From contig NC_053118.1 of the NCBI RefSeq assembly GCF_010015445.1, positions 19,105,437-19,169,436 of the forward strand: a DNA stretch of 64,000 nt. Direction: 5' to 3'. This DNA comes from Perca fluviatilis (taxonomy: Eukaryota; Chordata; Actinopteri; Perciformes; Percidae). Below are positions 23,810-36,086 of the stretch, one piece after another (within the stretch, counting starts at the first letter, position 1; each line of letters opens with the position of its first letter). Made by a program: the position numbers and the translations under genes. The notes beneath the pieces are model-generated. The model was not told where the DNA came from. It did no database searches and was given only the letters and a program-made list of their open reading frames with translations.

Positions 23810-24748
23810 CTCACACTTAATACAGACTGTAAATGCTATGCACATTCACAAGGGAATAGGTTAGTGGAGTTTTTCTCCTCTTCTTAGATGGATGAGCAGT
23901 TGTTCACTGAGGACTGCACCCAGAGATGCTGGTGCCACCCCTTGGGTGGAGTGGTATGTGAGGAGGCAGGCTGCAGTCCGGGGCAGTGGTGTGCTCTGAG
24001 GAATGGTTCCTTGGGCTGTCATGACTGACCAGAAGTTTGTGAGCTCAGGGGCAGCCTCAAAGTCTCCACATTCAGTGGGCAGCAGCTGAGCTTGGAACCT
24101 TGTTTATCTTACAGTCTGATGTCCCTCTGTGACGAAGCAAGTGTGCACTGGTTCAGCCTGATCTCTTACCATGGACCTTGTGATGGCAGCTCTTACAGGC
24201 TTGTCACTGTGTTTCAAATCCTCCTACATGGATCATCATTTACCATACAGGAAGGCACAGTGAAGGTATAACTCCACTAAGGATTTCCATGGCCAGAAAT
24301 GAAACCTATTTTAAGAAATGTCTATCCCAACTTACCTGCTGTTGCACGAACAGGTGAATGGACAGTTTGTGTCTCTCCCTCACGGCTTGCCATCAGGGGT
24401 GTCCCTGTCATCTGGTGTGAACCAGGACAAATCGGAGGTCATTGTGATCCTGAGGAGAGACACTGGGATGGAGTCAGAGCTGGAGATAGAGATTGGTGTT
24501 ACCATGGTGGCAGTCAAGGTCCCTCTCTGGTACTTAGGCAAATTGTGTGGTCTCTGTGGAAACCTAATGACCTTCACTCACACAATTCACTCAGGTCATG
24601 GGTTCTCCCTGACTTTCCTGACTGGTAAGTGATGTTCTCCAACAGCAGTACTGTGTGTACATTAACTAATTGATGTATACTGTATGTTTAAAAATGCATT
24701 TAATTAACATTTTCTCTTTTCACAGTGGCTTCACTGGATGATGTCTGA
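23615..24748 (+). pseudogene. Pseudogene terminal module: TIL broken by GT repeat, VWD, last exon
   Basis: A TIL-like exon (LQCPDHRSPRECVDFNSCPA) runs into a stop and the GT microsatellite at 23735-23806. Exon 23888-24265 (CTQRCWCHPLGGVVCEEAGC) has a TGA at 24026-24028 and no GDPH equivalent. Exon 24354-24624 starts VNGQFVSLPHG and keeps LCGLCGN. The final exon 24726-24748 ends VASLDDV. As in the intact paralogue, the terminal VWD has no C8 after it. An ATTAAA near 24801 could be the old polyadenylation signal. Confidence 0.75.
23735..23806. repeat. (GT)36 microsatellite inside a former coding exon
   Basis: Seventy-two bases of pure GT repeat directly after a TIL exon fragment. It replaces the second half of the TIL domain and removes the splice donor. 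The VCVCVC reading frames through it are artefacts. Confidence 0.97.
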
Positions 24749-26980
24749 CTGTTTTAATGTCCTAAGTAATGTGAATTGGTTGATGTTTCAATACAAAAAC
24801 AATTAAAACAACATTTTGTAGTTGTCATTTAAACTCTTAAGGATGGCAAGCCCTTCTCGCACATTTTACATAATACTGGCAACACTCTTATCAGTTAGGC
24901 CCATACACCCTTTTTAAATAAGGTCATCTCTGGCCAATGTTGATTAGGTTCCGTTAAAGTAATGAGGGCACACCTTTATCTAAATCCACAATATGTACAG
25001 TAACTAAACCAGGCTTACTGTTGCCCTGCCCAAGGGCTTCTGACCAAATGATCATTAATTAAATATTTGAGGTTGTTTTAATCTTTTTATTTTTTTTATT
25101 TAATCTAATGCAAACTTTTGAGGACCAAGTTATATTTACTTTCTCTTTATCACAAATGATTGTAGCACCCTCCACTATGTGCTGTTATTCTTGGGTGACA
25201 CACAAAACCAACAGAAACCGCCTGTTAAGCCGAACTCCTGCCACTCTTCAGAAACGTTGGTTTAATTAAGGTTTGATCGATCAGTTTTATGTGATTATCC
25301 ACCCATTTTGCAAGCATTACAGGGGACATGTCTTTGTTTGCAAGCATGAACTGGCTTAATGGACACAATATAAACATTGGCAGAAATTGTGAATTTGTGC
25401 AAAAGTAGGGCTTATGTTAGCAATGTAATGCACAATAGGTGTGATTACTGAGGTTTTTTTCTCAAACTGATACATGACAAATACTAAGTGGTAGGCAGTG
25501 TTGTGCCTGAACGCGTTCATTGAACTCATATTTTGGGTGAACTGAACGTACTGTATTACTGCCTGAACGTTACTGTGAACTCGTTCATTCTGGTGTCTGT
25601 GAACGGCACGCTCTCTCAGTTTAACTTCGTTCAATAGGGTGCCAGATTTCTATAGAGCCTTCCAGGCTAAAACACACCATAAACGGGCCTTAATATGTAG
25701 CGAAAAAAAACAAAAAACAATCTGGCAACACCAGCCACCAGTGTCGCACTGCCGCATGTGTCATCAAAACAAAAGGCAGCATGGAGGCGTCGTATGATCA
25801 TTTAAACAAGTTTTAAGGTTAAAGGTCAGTGCGGATGGGAAAAACCTTACATTTCTGTGCAAACTTTGCCCGCCGGCTTTCAAAAAGAAAATCTGCACTT
25901 CAGTCACATCCACAGCAAACCTGAAACAGCACATTGAACTGAAGCAACATATGGAAAAAAAGAAGTATGAACTAGTTCATTTTTGGAACGGTCAGCGTAG
26001 TTCAAAATTTTGAAGTATGAACTGAACTAGTTCATTTTAAAATTTGTAAACTGAACTTTGAACTAGTTCATGTAGAAAGTGAACTTTCCCAACACTGGTG
26101 GGAGCATTTTGATTTAAAAGCAAGGGTACCGAGAGAAAATGATTGAAAAGCAAAACAATTATGAACATTTTTAGAAAATGTCAGTATAAAATTGATATTT
26201 AGTGCCAAAATTAAATTGCATCACACCTTTTCTGCTGTGAAACTTTAAGACGATGTATGTGTGATCTTACAAGATGAAACGTATATTCTGTGATGTGACA
26301 CTTATGATACAAATATTCTCAATATATCTTGTATTCCTCAAAACCCAGCCCTAATATCAAACTAGACTGCTGTCTGCTCAGACTATTGGGTAACTTTGTA
26401 GATAAGGTAAGATTTCGGTCTTATCACATTCTTTCTTGCCTACTCTGAAATGGATAATATTTGGTTACACCAGAATATACAATACAGCTGAATGTGGGCA
26501 AATAATCAAACCTCGACATATCTGCCTGGTGTTACATATCCAATAGCATTGGAATTTCTGCTTATTTAGAAGTAAGAAAGCCAACTGTTGAATAAGCTTT
26601 CTATAAACTAATAGCATGATATATTATCCAAATGTATTTTATAAATTTTCTGAAAAAGGTTGTCCAGGTTGATGGAATTTATATTTAGTATACATAGCCA
26701 TTGTTAGCCATGCCTTCAGATGTTTTTCTTCCTGGTCGTGCAGGGATTATCCGGGAATACATTACATGATGTGCACGTCCTCCGTTAAGCTAAGGAAAAA
26801 GATGAATGATTCATGCCTTAAAGTACATGTAGTTGATATTGGACCTCACACCTATGTCAATATACAGCAGGACCTGTAACTCTGCCAAGTCCTGCCTTAA
26901 TTTGTTTTAGAGGAAGGGTATTGTTTTTCAAAGTCATAGCTGTTTAAAATTTTGATTGGTTGTGTTTTTGTCCGTCAGAG
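24749..26980. other. Intergenic region between the FCGBP-like pseudogene and its intact paralogue
   Basis: No coding sequence was found apart from the hAT-like remnant at 25496-26097. The rest is AT-rich DNA with no recognisable exon. The right end is the promoter of the intact gene. Confidence 0.6.
25496..26097 (+). mobile_element. hAT-type element remnant with BED-like zinc-finger fragment
   Basis: The 602-bp element starts CAGTGTTG and ends with the inverted form (CCCAACACTG). Flanking 8-mers GTGGTAGG and GTGGGAGC match at six of eight positions, consistent with an aged hAT target duplication. It holds repeated GAACTAGTTCA-type motifs near both ends. Around 25826-25970 the plus strand reads LTFLCKLCPPAFKKK and TANLKQHIELKQH, a C-x2-C...H-x5-H pattern like the BED finger of hAT transposases. 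The catalytic region is absent. Confidence 0.75.
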
Positions 26981-27031
26981 TATATAACAGGATGGAACTG
27001 TAAGTAATCCATCCTACATGCCTCTTAGCAG
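26953..27031 (+). promoter_or_regulatory. Core promoter and noncoding first exon of the intact FCGBP-like gene
   Basis: An inverted CCAAT box (GATTGG, 26953-26958) precedes a TATATAA box at 26981-26987. Transcription would start about 25-30 bases downstream, near 27010. A short noncoding exon ends at 27031 with a strong donor (CAG then GTAAGT). The next exon starts at 27148, two bases before the ATG. Positions and spacing fit a classic TATA promoter of a tissue-specific gene. Confidence 0.7.
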
Positions 27032-27149
27032 GTAAGTACTGTTCAGAGAGATTTATGTTGGCTGTTTGAGATGAACGCATTTATGTTATTCAAATAATGT
27101 ACATTTCAAATACTTCTGTAACTAAAACAAGAATTTCTGTCTTTCAGCC

Positions 27150-30100
27150 ATGGGCACCATGTTGCTGCTTTGTGCTTTGGGGGCTTTACTCAGCTGTAAG
27201 TCATACTCCTGATTTTCTTATTTCTTTTTAACTCTAACTGTGTTTAACTGTGTCAGTGAATATTACTTACTTTCATTTCAATGTGATATATCTGAGCCTA
27301 TCTTTCCAATTTGTCGCAGCTGATTTTAAGATGTTAAACTGAACAAACACAGTAGTAGCAGTGTCAATTTTAAAACAGGAAAATCTTTTTTTTCTTTAAT
27401 ATTATAAAAATTCTTACCACTGTTAACCAACTTAAATTTGACTAAATATGGCTTACCTCAATTAATCAGTCACAGCAGCATTCCTCAAACCTTGGCACAC
27501 AATTCCCCAGCAGAACATTGTAGCCAAGTGATCGCTCAATTTGAAGCAATTTATCCAGGTTGTCAAGCACATCAGTTGCTCGACCATACCAGGTGCTTGT
27601 GTGAATGAAGCAGAATTTTAAACAGGTGAAGAATTGGATAAAGCAGCACATAAAGGATAGCCATCTAAATTGAAATGTGCTTTTGTTGGGAATAGCATTT
27701 ACCTTCAGCTGCTATTGAGTTGGAACTATTATACTGAATGGGTGAAACAGGAGTGTAATCTAAATCCCCCAGGCCCTGGCTGAGCCCAGAATGTTTTTTT
27801 TTTCTTCACAGCAAAGGCACAGATATTGATACTATTTCCATTATGCAAAGTGACTTATTAAGTGCTGCTGAGAACCAGTCAAGTGACTATTCCTCAGTCT
27901 AAATCTCTCACAATGGTTATCAATGACAAAAAGCAATTCACCCATTATAGAATGCATTCATGCCTGCTTTTTAACTTTGAAATGAAGGTATTTTTCAGTC
28001 ACTTTCTCTTTGGTGTCATATTGTTTCTTTGTACTGTGTTTGCGATCCAAGACGACTCAAGCCAAATTTTGTATTGCCAGTCTGTGAATCCTTTGATTGC
28101 CTTGGCACAAATAGACTCATTCATTTCCTAATGCTTTTTTGACATGTTTTCTTCATACACGACATCTGTGAAGCACAGTTTTGTACCTGACTAAGGTAAT
28201 TTGAAAGGAAGTGTTCTTTTGACATGTGTTTTTCTGTTTTCTTCCTCTTCCCCCCCCGTCTGTCAGGTCCATCTAACGCTGGATGGGCAGGGAGGGAGTT
28301 CGCCCTGTCATTCATGCAGAATTATGCTCCAGACTACGACAGTCCTCGCTTTCAGCTATACATCACCGCTGTTCAGGCCAATGCTAAAGTGACAGTACAA
28401 GTGCCTCCTTTAAACTTCAAGCAAGAGAAAACTCTAAATGCTGGAGAAACAGTCACCATCAGTCTCCCAACCAGTGTTGAGATGTATGGCAGCCAGAAGT
28501 CTCCCAACACGGTGCGCATTGAAGCCTCAGCAGATGTGACTGTAACCTCTTTCAGTTCCAAGCTGTACACAGCAGACACCTCTGTGGTGTATCCCACCAC
28601 TGAATGGGGTACAGAATATTTCATCTTTACACCTGCTGGGTCCCCCTATGGCTCATTTAAAGAGTTCTCTGTGACAAATGGGAAAGAGAGCAACAAAGTG
28701 GAGATTTTCCCACTCGGCCCCATCAGCTTCCAGGGTCGTGTGTATGAGAGTGGCAGCCGAATGCTGATAGATCTCCAGCCGTATGAGAGTGTCCAGCTCC
28801 AGAGCGTGTATGAACTCTCTGGCACCAGAGTTGCCTCCCAGCTTCCTGTTGCTGTTGTCACAGGTCACACTTGCACCTGGCGCTTCTCCAAATGTAACCA
28901 TGTATATGAGCAGCTGCTGCCAGTTAGCAGGTGGGGATCCAGCTTTATCGTGCCTCCCCTGACTTTCCAGGATAGATATGACAGCGTCTTCCTCCTGGCC
29001 TCCCAGCCCACCCGAGCCACTGTCCAATACGGCAACCGTGAAGAGGTTTTGACTTTGACCAGGGGGCAGATAATAGAGGTCCGCTACCACAATCCCGAAA
29101 CACTGTCCATTCAGGCTGATCATGGCATCCAGGTCCTCATGCTCTTCAACGGTGTCACACGGAGCTGGTTAAGCTTCTACGACCCTTTCTTGATGACAAT
29201 TCTGCCCACAGACCGCTTCTGTTCCTCTTACTCACTTGAGGCTCTGGAGGGCTTTGAAAACCAAGCCCTGATTGTGGCACAGACCAGTGCGATGGCAGAG
29301 CTGCGTATTGATGGTACAAACCTGCCCCGTAATATTGAGTGGAAAAAGATTGCAGGGACAGATTTCTCTTGGGCAGAGATGCCCTACAAACAAAACCCTG
29401 GCAACAATAAACACACTGTCTCCAGCTCGGGTTCCCGCTTCGCTCTCTACAGTATAGGAGTCAGCCAGATGAATGGTTATGGTGCCCCAGGACAATGTAT
29501 ACAGCAAGGTAAGGTGCACATACTATAGCTGTTTAGGAAGAAAAAAAAAATCAGCAGATATTGTTACAATATACAGTGTATTGACTGGAGAGAAAATATT
29601 TTTACATTAAACATAAATTAACCATATTGATCTGTGTATTCATTATATATTATTTATGGTTTTCCAGGTAGTGGATCTTTGTCCTGCAGCAGTATTACCT
29701 GCAGTGCCAATGAGGTGTGTGAAGTGAAGAGTGGGTATCCCTCCTGTGTCCCCAAGGCAGTGGAAAAGAAGCCTGGTACCTGCTGGGCCATGGGAGATCC
29801 CCACTACCGCACCTTCGACGGGCGACACTACAACTTCATGGGTACCTGCACGTACGTCATTGCTAAAAACTGTGGGAAAGATGATAATCTCCCTGCCTTT
29901 GAGGTCCTCGCCCAAAATGAGAACAGAGGAAACCTCAGGGTGTCGTATGTCGCCGTGGTCACAGTGAAGGTGTATGGTGTTACCATCACAGTAGTTCGGT
30001 CTGAGACAGGCCGTGTGAGGGTAAGGCTTCCTATCTCTAGTTAGTAAAAGATTGTTATGCTTTTAAATCAACATATTTTAAATATTATCTTGACTTCAAT

Positions 30101-33100
30101 TTATAGTGATTAGTTTGAATTATTTCTTGGTGTGGCACATTTAAATACATGAATTTCAATTTATAGATTATGACTGTAATATCTTCAAAACATATTTTAT
30201 TATTTTCTTTTCCGGGCAGATTGACAACAGTCTGTGGAGTTTGCCAGTAACCTTGAACAACAACAAACTGACTATGTTTCAGAGCGGTCGCTCTGTGGTT
30301 ATTGAGACTGATTTTGGCCTGACTGTCCGTTATGACTGGGAACACTATCTTGTGGTCACTCTGTCTGGCAGTTACGCTGGTAAGACTTGTGGTCTCTGTG
30401 GCAACTTCAATGACAACCCCAATGATGATTTCACCACACCCTCTGGCACCCAGGCAGGTGGGGCTGTGGCCTTTGGGAGCAGCTGGAAGGTTCCAGGGCT
30501 GGTGGAAGGTGCTCTGTGCAGAGATGACTGTGAGGGGGGGTGTGAGCGTTGTGAACATAGCCTAATGAAGATGTGGGAGGGTGACTTGTTTTGTGGGCTC
30601 ATCACACTTATAATAAATGGGCCATTCAGCAAATGTCATGCCGTAATTGACCCACAAACATACCTGGAGAACTGTAAATATGATGTATGCATGGGAGGCG
30701 GCCTCCGACATTTCCTCTGCAGGGCACTGGAGGCTTACACTGAAGCTTGCCAGCTTGCTGGGATCGAAGTTCAAGATTGGAGGACGATGGCACGATGCCG
30801 TAAGTAATGTAAACTAAATGAATCCTCAAATGAACATACTTCCTTCTTGCTTGTTAGTCATTCCATACTCTTTCTTCCTCCTAAAGCATCTAAATGTCCC
30901 GCCAACAGCCACTATGAGCACTGTGGCAATGCCTGTCCTGTCACTTGTTCTGATCCTAATGCTCCCTCCAAATGCAAACGCCCCTGTGTGCAGACCTGCA
31001 CCTGTAACGCAGGCTTTGTTTTGAGCGGAGGTCAGTGTGTGCCTGCCGCCAAGTGTGGTTGTGTCTATGAGGGTCGGAACATCCCTGCTGGGGAGTCATT
31101 CTGGGCTGACCAGGGCTGTCGGCGAAGGTGTGAATGCGTTGCTGGGAGCAGACACGTGGAGTGCCAGGATAAAGGCTGTGGAGCTGGGCAGCAGTGCCAG
31201 GTGGTTGAGGGCATAAGAAAGTGCCAGGCAGTCTCCCACAGCACCTGCCAGGCCACAGGTGACCCCCATTATGTGACCTTTGACAAGATGAAGTTTGACT
31301 TCCAGGGCACATGTGTGTACCAACTAGTTGCACTCTGCTCCAAGGACCCAGAGTTAGTACCCTTTGAAGTGCTGGTGCAGAATGATTACCGGGGCAGCAA
31401 GGTAGTCTCCTTCACCAAGTTAGTGGAGATCAAGGTGTACTCCCTCAGCATTGTCATTACGAAGACCCACAAGGGCCTGATTATGGTAAGAACTACATCC
31501 AAACAGTCAAATATTTCCTGTGAGTCACTTTAATATGCAGTCTCTGTATATAAATACAATTGTGTGTTCTTCTCCAGGTGAATAATGAGCTGGTCAACCT
31601 GCCTGTCACACTGGATGAAGGACTGGTATCTGTGTATAAGAGTGGCTGGTCCGCTGTGGTCACCACAAAGTTCGGCCTCAAAGTGTCCTTCAACTGGGAA
31701 AGCGCTGTGTACGTAACACTCCCAAGCAACTACATGGGAGCCGTTTGTGGCCTCTGTGGCAACTACAATGGCAAATCCCAGGATGACCTGATTCCAAAGA
31801 ACGGTGACAAACCTGTCTCACCAGCAGATTTTGGGGTCAGCTGGCGAGTTGCAGAGATCCCAGGGTGTGTCGATGGCTGCAAAGGAGTGTGTCCTGATTG
31901 TGACATTACCCAGAAGGTTCAATATGAAAAAGGAGATTTCTGTGGTTTGTTGAGAGACCCCAAAGGGCCTTTCCGTGACTGCCATGCCAAGGTGGACCCA
32001 GCTGGCTACTTTGAAGACTGTGTTTATGATGTATGCTTGTATAAGGGCAGAAAGGATGTGCTGTGTCAGGCTATTACATCATACACATCTGCCTGCCAAG
32101 CTGTGGGGGCCAAGGTGTACAGCTGGAGAACCAGTCAGTTCTGTGGTGAGATATGCATTAATTTCAATAATAAAAGCAAAGTGAGCATCATTTACTGTAG
32201 CATTGTAGAAAGAATAACCATAGTATTGGAAAAATGGATTTAATTTCAATTTAATTTCTCCACTGCTCATGTTTCTATGTATACTTCAATGTGTATTTTC
32301 TGGTACTGTATGTTGCTTTGTAATCACTGCCTACATTTGGAATCTTCACTCTAAATTAAAGCTATAGTGCGCAACTTTTTTATAATAAAGGACGTCCATT
32401 ACATTCAAGCCATTACCAAATGAGTTGATACAAAGCTAATTAAGCCTATCAGCTCGACGAAACTCTCTCTGTATTTCTCAGTATGGCTATGTTTTATGAC
32501 AAGGTTGTTGTCATTACTTAGAATTCGTCATTAGGGCGACAGAAACTACGTACTATAGGTTTAAACAGTTTCCAGTAAATAAAAAATAAAAAACATTCAC
32601 ATTGTCTTATATGCCCCTTTGTGTACAGCGGTGAAATGTTCAGTCCACAGCCACTATGAGATTTGTGCAACCGGCTGTCCAGCCTCGTGCCAAAGTCTGA
32701 TCCCTCCTCAGGGATGCCAAGCTCAGTGTGAGGAGGGCTGTTCCTGTGATGAGGGGTACATACTCAGTGGAGATCACTGCGTTCCCTTCTCACAGTGCGG
32801 CTGCGTCTACAATGGCCGCTACTACCGCATGGGCCAAGTGTTTTATCCCAATGGGCAGTGTCAGGAGGAGTGCAAGTGCACACAAGATGGAGAGGTAATG
32901 GATACTAAAGTGGACAGTTTGAAAAATAATGATTTAATACTGATCAGTGTGAGCTTGCAATATATACGCAATAAATACACTGCTCTTGTTTCTCAACTGT
33001 TTTTCTCAGGTTGAGTGCAAGAAGTTCACGTGTGGCCCTAATGAGAAGTGTAAAGTGGAGAATGGTGTCCAAAAATGTCAGCCTGTTGGTAAGGGTGTGT

Positions 33101-36024
33101 GCCAGGCCTCTGGTGACCCCCATTACCTCTCTTTTGATGGACAAAGATTTGATTTCCAGGGCACCTGCACCTACACACTCTCCAAGAGCTGTGGGTTGGA
33201 AGGCACCCACCTGGTGGCCTTTTCTGTTCAGGTGGAGAACGTGAGGTGGAACATGATGATAAACAACAAAGTGGTGTCTGTCACCAAGCTGGTTGCTGTG
33301 GAGGTCTACGGCTACACTCTCATCTTAAGGAGCAACATGTTTGGAGTCCTGGTGAGCAACAAAACTTCATTTGCAGCTCCGTATTTGGAATACAGTGAAA
33401 ACCATTGCATGGTTGAGAGGGATGTAAAAACTAGCTTGACATAAATACTTAAACATTCTAGTCATCAGTGTTTGTTTTCTTTAAATACAACTCATTGTGC
33501 CTTTTCTTTTAGGTGAATGGAGTGTTTAACTACCTTCCTGTGAATCTTAATTCTGGAGCAGTGCTGGTCTATCAAGAAGGCATGCATTATGTTATTGAAA
33601 CAGATTTTGGGCTGCGTGTCACCTACGATCTGGTCTATCACGTGACAGTCACAGTACCGGGTAATTATCGTGATAAGGTCTGTGGCCTGTGTGGCAACTT
33701 CAACGGTAACCAAAAAGATGACTTCCAAATGCCCAACCGTCAGCTCACCAACAATGTGAATGTGTTTGGAAAATCGTGGAGGATCACCATCCCTAATGTA
33801 GTGTGTGAGGATGGCTGTGAAGGGAATAAATGTCCTGTTTGTGACCCGGCTCGCAAGGCTGTGTTTTCAAAGTCCACTTACTGTGGCATTGTTACAGCAC
33901 CCAACGGTCCTTTTGCAGCCTGCCATAGTATACTGGACCCACAGCCGTATTTTGCTGACTGTGTCTTTGATGTATGTGCTTCCAACGGCGATGGGAAGGT
34001 GCTGTGTAACAGCGTAGCAGCCTATACCTTAAACTGTCACATGGCAGGAGTGGACGTGAAAAACTGGAGGACAGCTTCCTTCTGTCGTAAGTGTTTTTCC
34101 TGCAAATTCACCTCTTATTCTCGTCTGCCATACTGTAGCCACTGCATTTATTAAATGTAAGAACAGGCTCCCTTTTCATCCATGTTTTCCCTGTCTTTTG
34201 CTAATTTATTTTAGCAATGAAATGCCCAGCCAACAGTCACTATGAGGTGTGTGCAGATGCCTGCTCTGCAACCTGTGCAGGCCTCACAGATATTGTACAG
34301 TGCTCTAGCAGCTGTATAGAAGGCTGTGAGTGTGATGCTGGCTTTTTATTCAACGGACATGCGTGTGTTCAAGAGACTGGGTGTGGCTGCTATGACAATG
34401 GAAGAACGTACAAGGTATAATTTAAACACCTCTGTCAGTACAAAAAGGTATACAGTAATGTATAAATTATAGCTTTTTAGTGTCAAAGTGACTGAAGCAG
34501 ATACCCATAGCAACATGCTTTTTCCACAGTGTTGGACATTATCCAAATTAGTCTGATTTTAGGGAATGGGGGCGGGGGGGGGTTAATAAGATGGAAGAAG
34601 TAGGATAATGTAGAGTGAGTGGGTCATTTTTGGGTCTTTAATAACCCTGCTTACATTATCCTGCCTATTACATGGCTATTTACTAAAGATATCAGTAATT
34701 TGACTCAAAATATTGATTTACATTTTTTTTTTTATGATTTAAAAATGATCCTCTAGTCCAAGGCCGCCCAATTTGGGGCCCGCGGCATACAAGTGTGGCC
34801 CGTGCTCTCTTTGTTTTGGCCCGCCATGGATTTGACATGCTCATGCTTATTCTCCTTATTTTAAAAGAAATGACTATGCAATGTACATTTTGTGCAGTCA
34901 AAAAGTACGTAATCTGAGTTTAACGGCAATGTAAAGCACAGTGCTGATAAACTTCCCATTTAAATTACATACTTACGTTTTATCTACGGAGAATGGCAAG
35001 AATTACGGAATTCTTCAACATCGACATATATGTTTGGCCCGTGGTCTTCCATCCAGATGCATTTTGGCCCTTCATGAAAGAATTTGGGCACCTCTGCTCT
35101 AGTCCTATAATCACAGCTGCATCCATAGCAGCAGTCTGCTATTCAGAACTAACAGACCGTAGAATGCAGAAGTATTCAGCAAAGCATGAATACAATGACA
35201 TAATGAAGAAATAATGTGGACTCCTCCATAGCCTGTCATTGTTTCTTCTGTGTGTTATTTCCCCCTGTTAAATTAACCTGCCTTATGTCCCCAGCCTGGT
35301 GAAGTAGTGTATGAGGAAGACTGTAACACAAAGTGCACCTGCAATCCAGCGACAGGCCTAAACTGTGAAAAGCATTCCTGCCCTGAAAGCACCAAATGCA
35401 TGGTCAAGAAAGGAATCAGGGCATGCTACAACACAGGCAAGACACAAATAATGTATATTTGTATTAACCAATTTCAACCATCCTTATTATTATTATTAAT
35501 TATAATATTATTTATTATTATCCTTATATTATTAACTGAGTAAATACTCTTTCAAAGAAATGTACAGTACATTTTAAATTAGTTTAAAATTAATTTGCAA
35601 TTTTCTTATCTCTATTTCTCTTTGTTTGTTTATCTTGTGTAGATCCCTGCAAAGATGCCAAGTGCCGGGTCAAAGAGAAGTGCCATGTTGAGAAGGGTGA
35701 AGCTGTGTGTGTCCCCGAGTACACAGGCATATGCTGGGCCTGGGGTGACCCCCACTACCACACATTTGATGGTTACAACTTTAACTTCCAGGGCACCTGC
35801 AAGTATGTCATCTCCAAGACCTGCGGGAACCTGGAGGGTCTAGTGCCGTTCACAGTCACTGAGAGGAATGATAACCGGGGAAACACAGTAGTTTCTTACG
35901 TCAGGGAAGTAGATGTGTCTGTGTATGGGTACAACATTACCATCCGCAAGAACCAAGTTGGTCGAGTGATGGTAAGATATTAGTTTCTTGTCTGATGTGT
36001 TTGACTTGTAGTTTTTCAGTGAGT

Positions 36025-36086
<62 letters not shown>

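Larger units (their letters stand above)
7571..24748 (+). pseudogene. FCGBP-like (IgGFc-binding protein-like) pseudogene
   Basis: A head-to-tail paralogue of the intact gene at 27150-41903. It keeps the order IgGFc-binding domain, then repeated VWD-C8-TIL units (about ten D-type modules), with most splice sites still readable. In-frame stops lie at 8124-8126, 9858-9860, 14104-14106, 14230-14232, 16172-16174, 21563-21565, 22996-22998 and 24026-24028. Frameshifts lie near 8060, 8360, 10468, 10805, 10900, 11090, 14560, 17220, 17690 and 21000. Acceptors are mutated near 11257 and 18969. Other damage: a Tc1 element at 19489-20591, a 23-bp triplication at 11655-11723, a GT microsatellite in a TIL exon at 23735-23806, and loss of the first VWD half. 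No signal-peptide exon was found. Lesions spread along its length argue against isolated sequencing errors. The final short exon (24726-24748) reads VASLDDV and a stop. Confidence 0.88.

Noticed and set aside
23651..23887. Open frames of alternating V/C and T/H
   Set aside because: Translations of the GT/CA microsatellite, not proteins.
28653..29123. 156-codon minus-strand frame opposite the IgGFc-binding exon
   Set aside because: Antisense shadow of a strongly supported coding exon.
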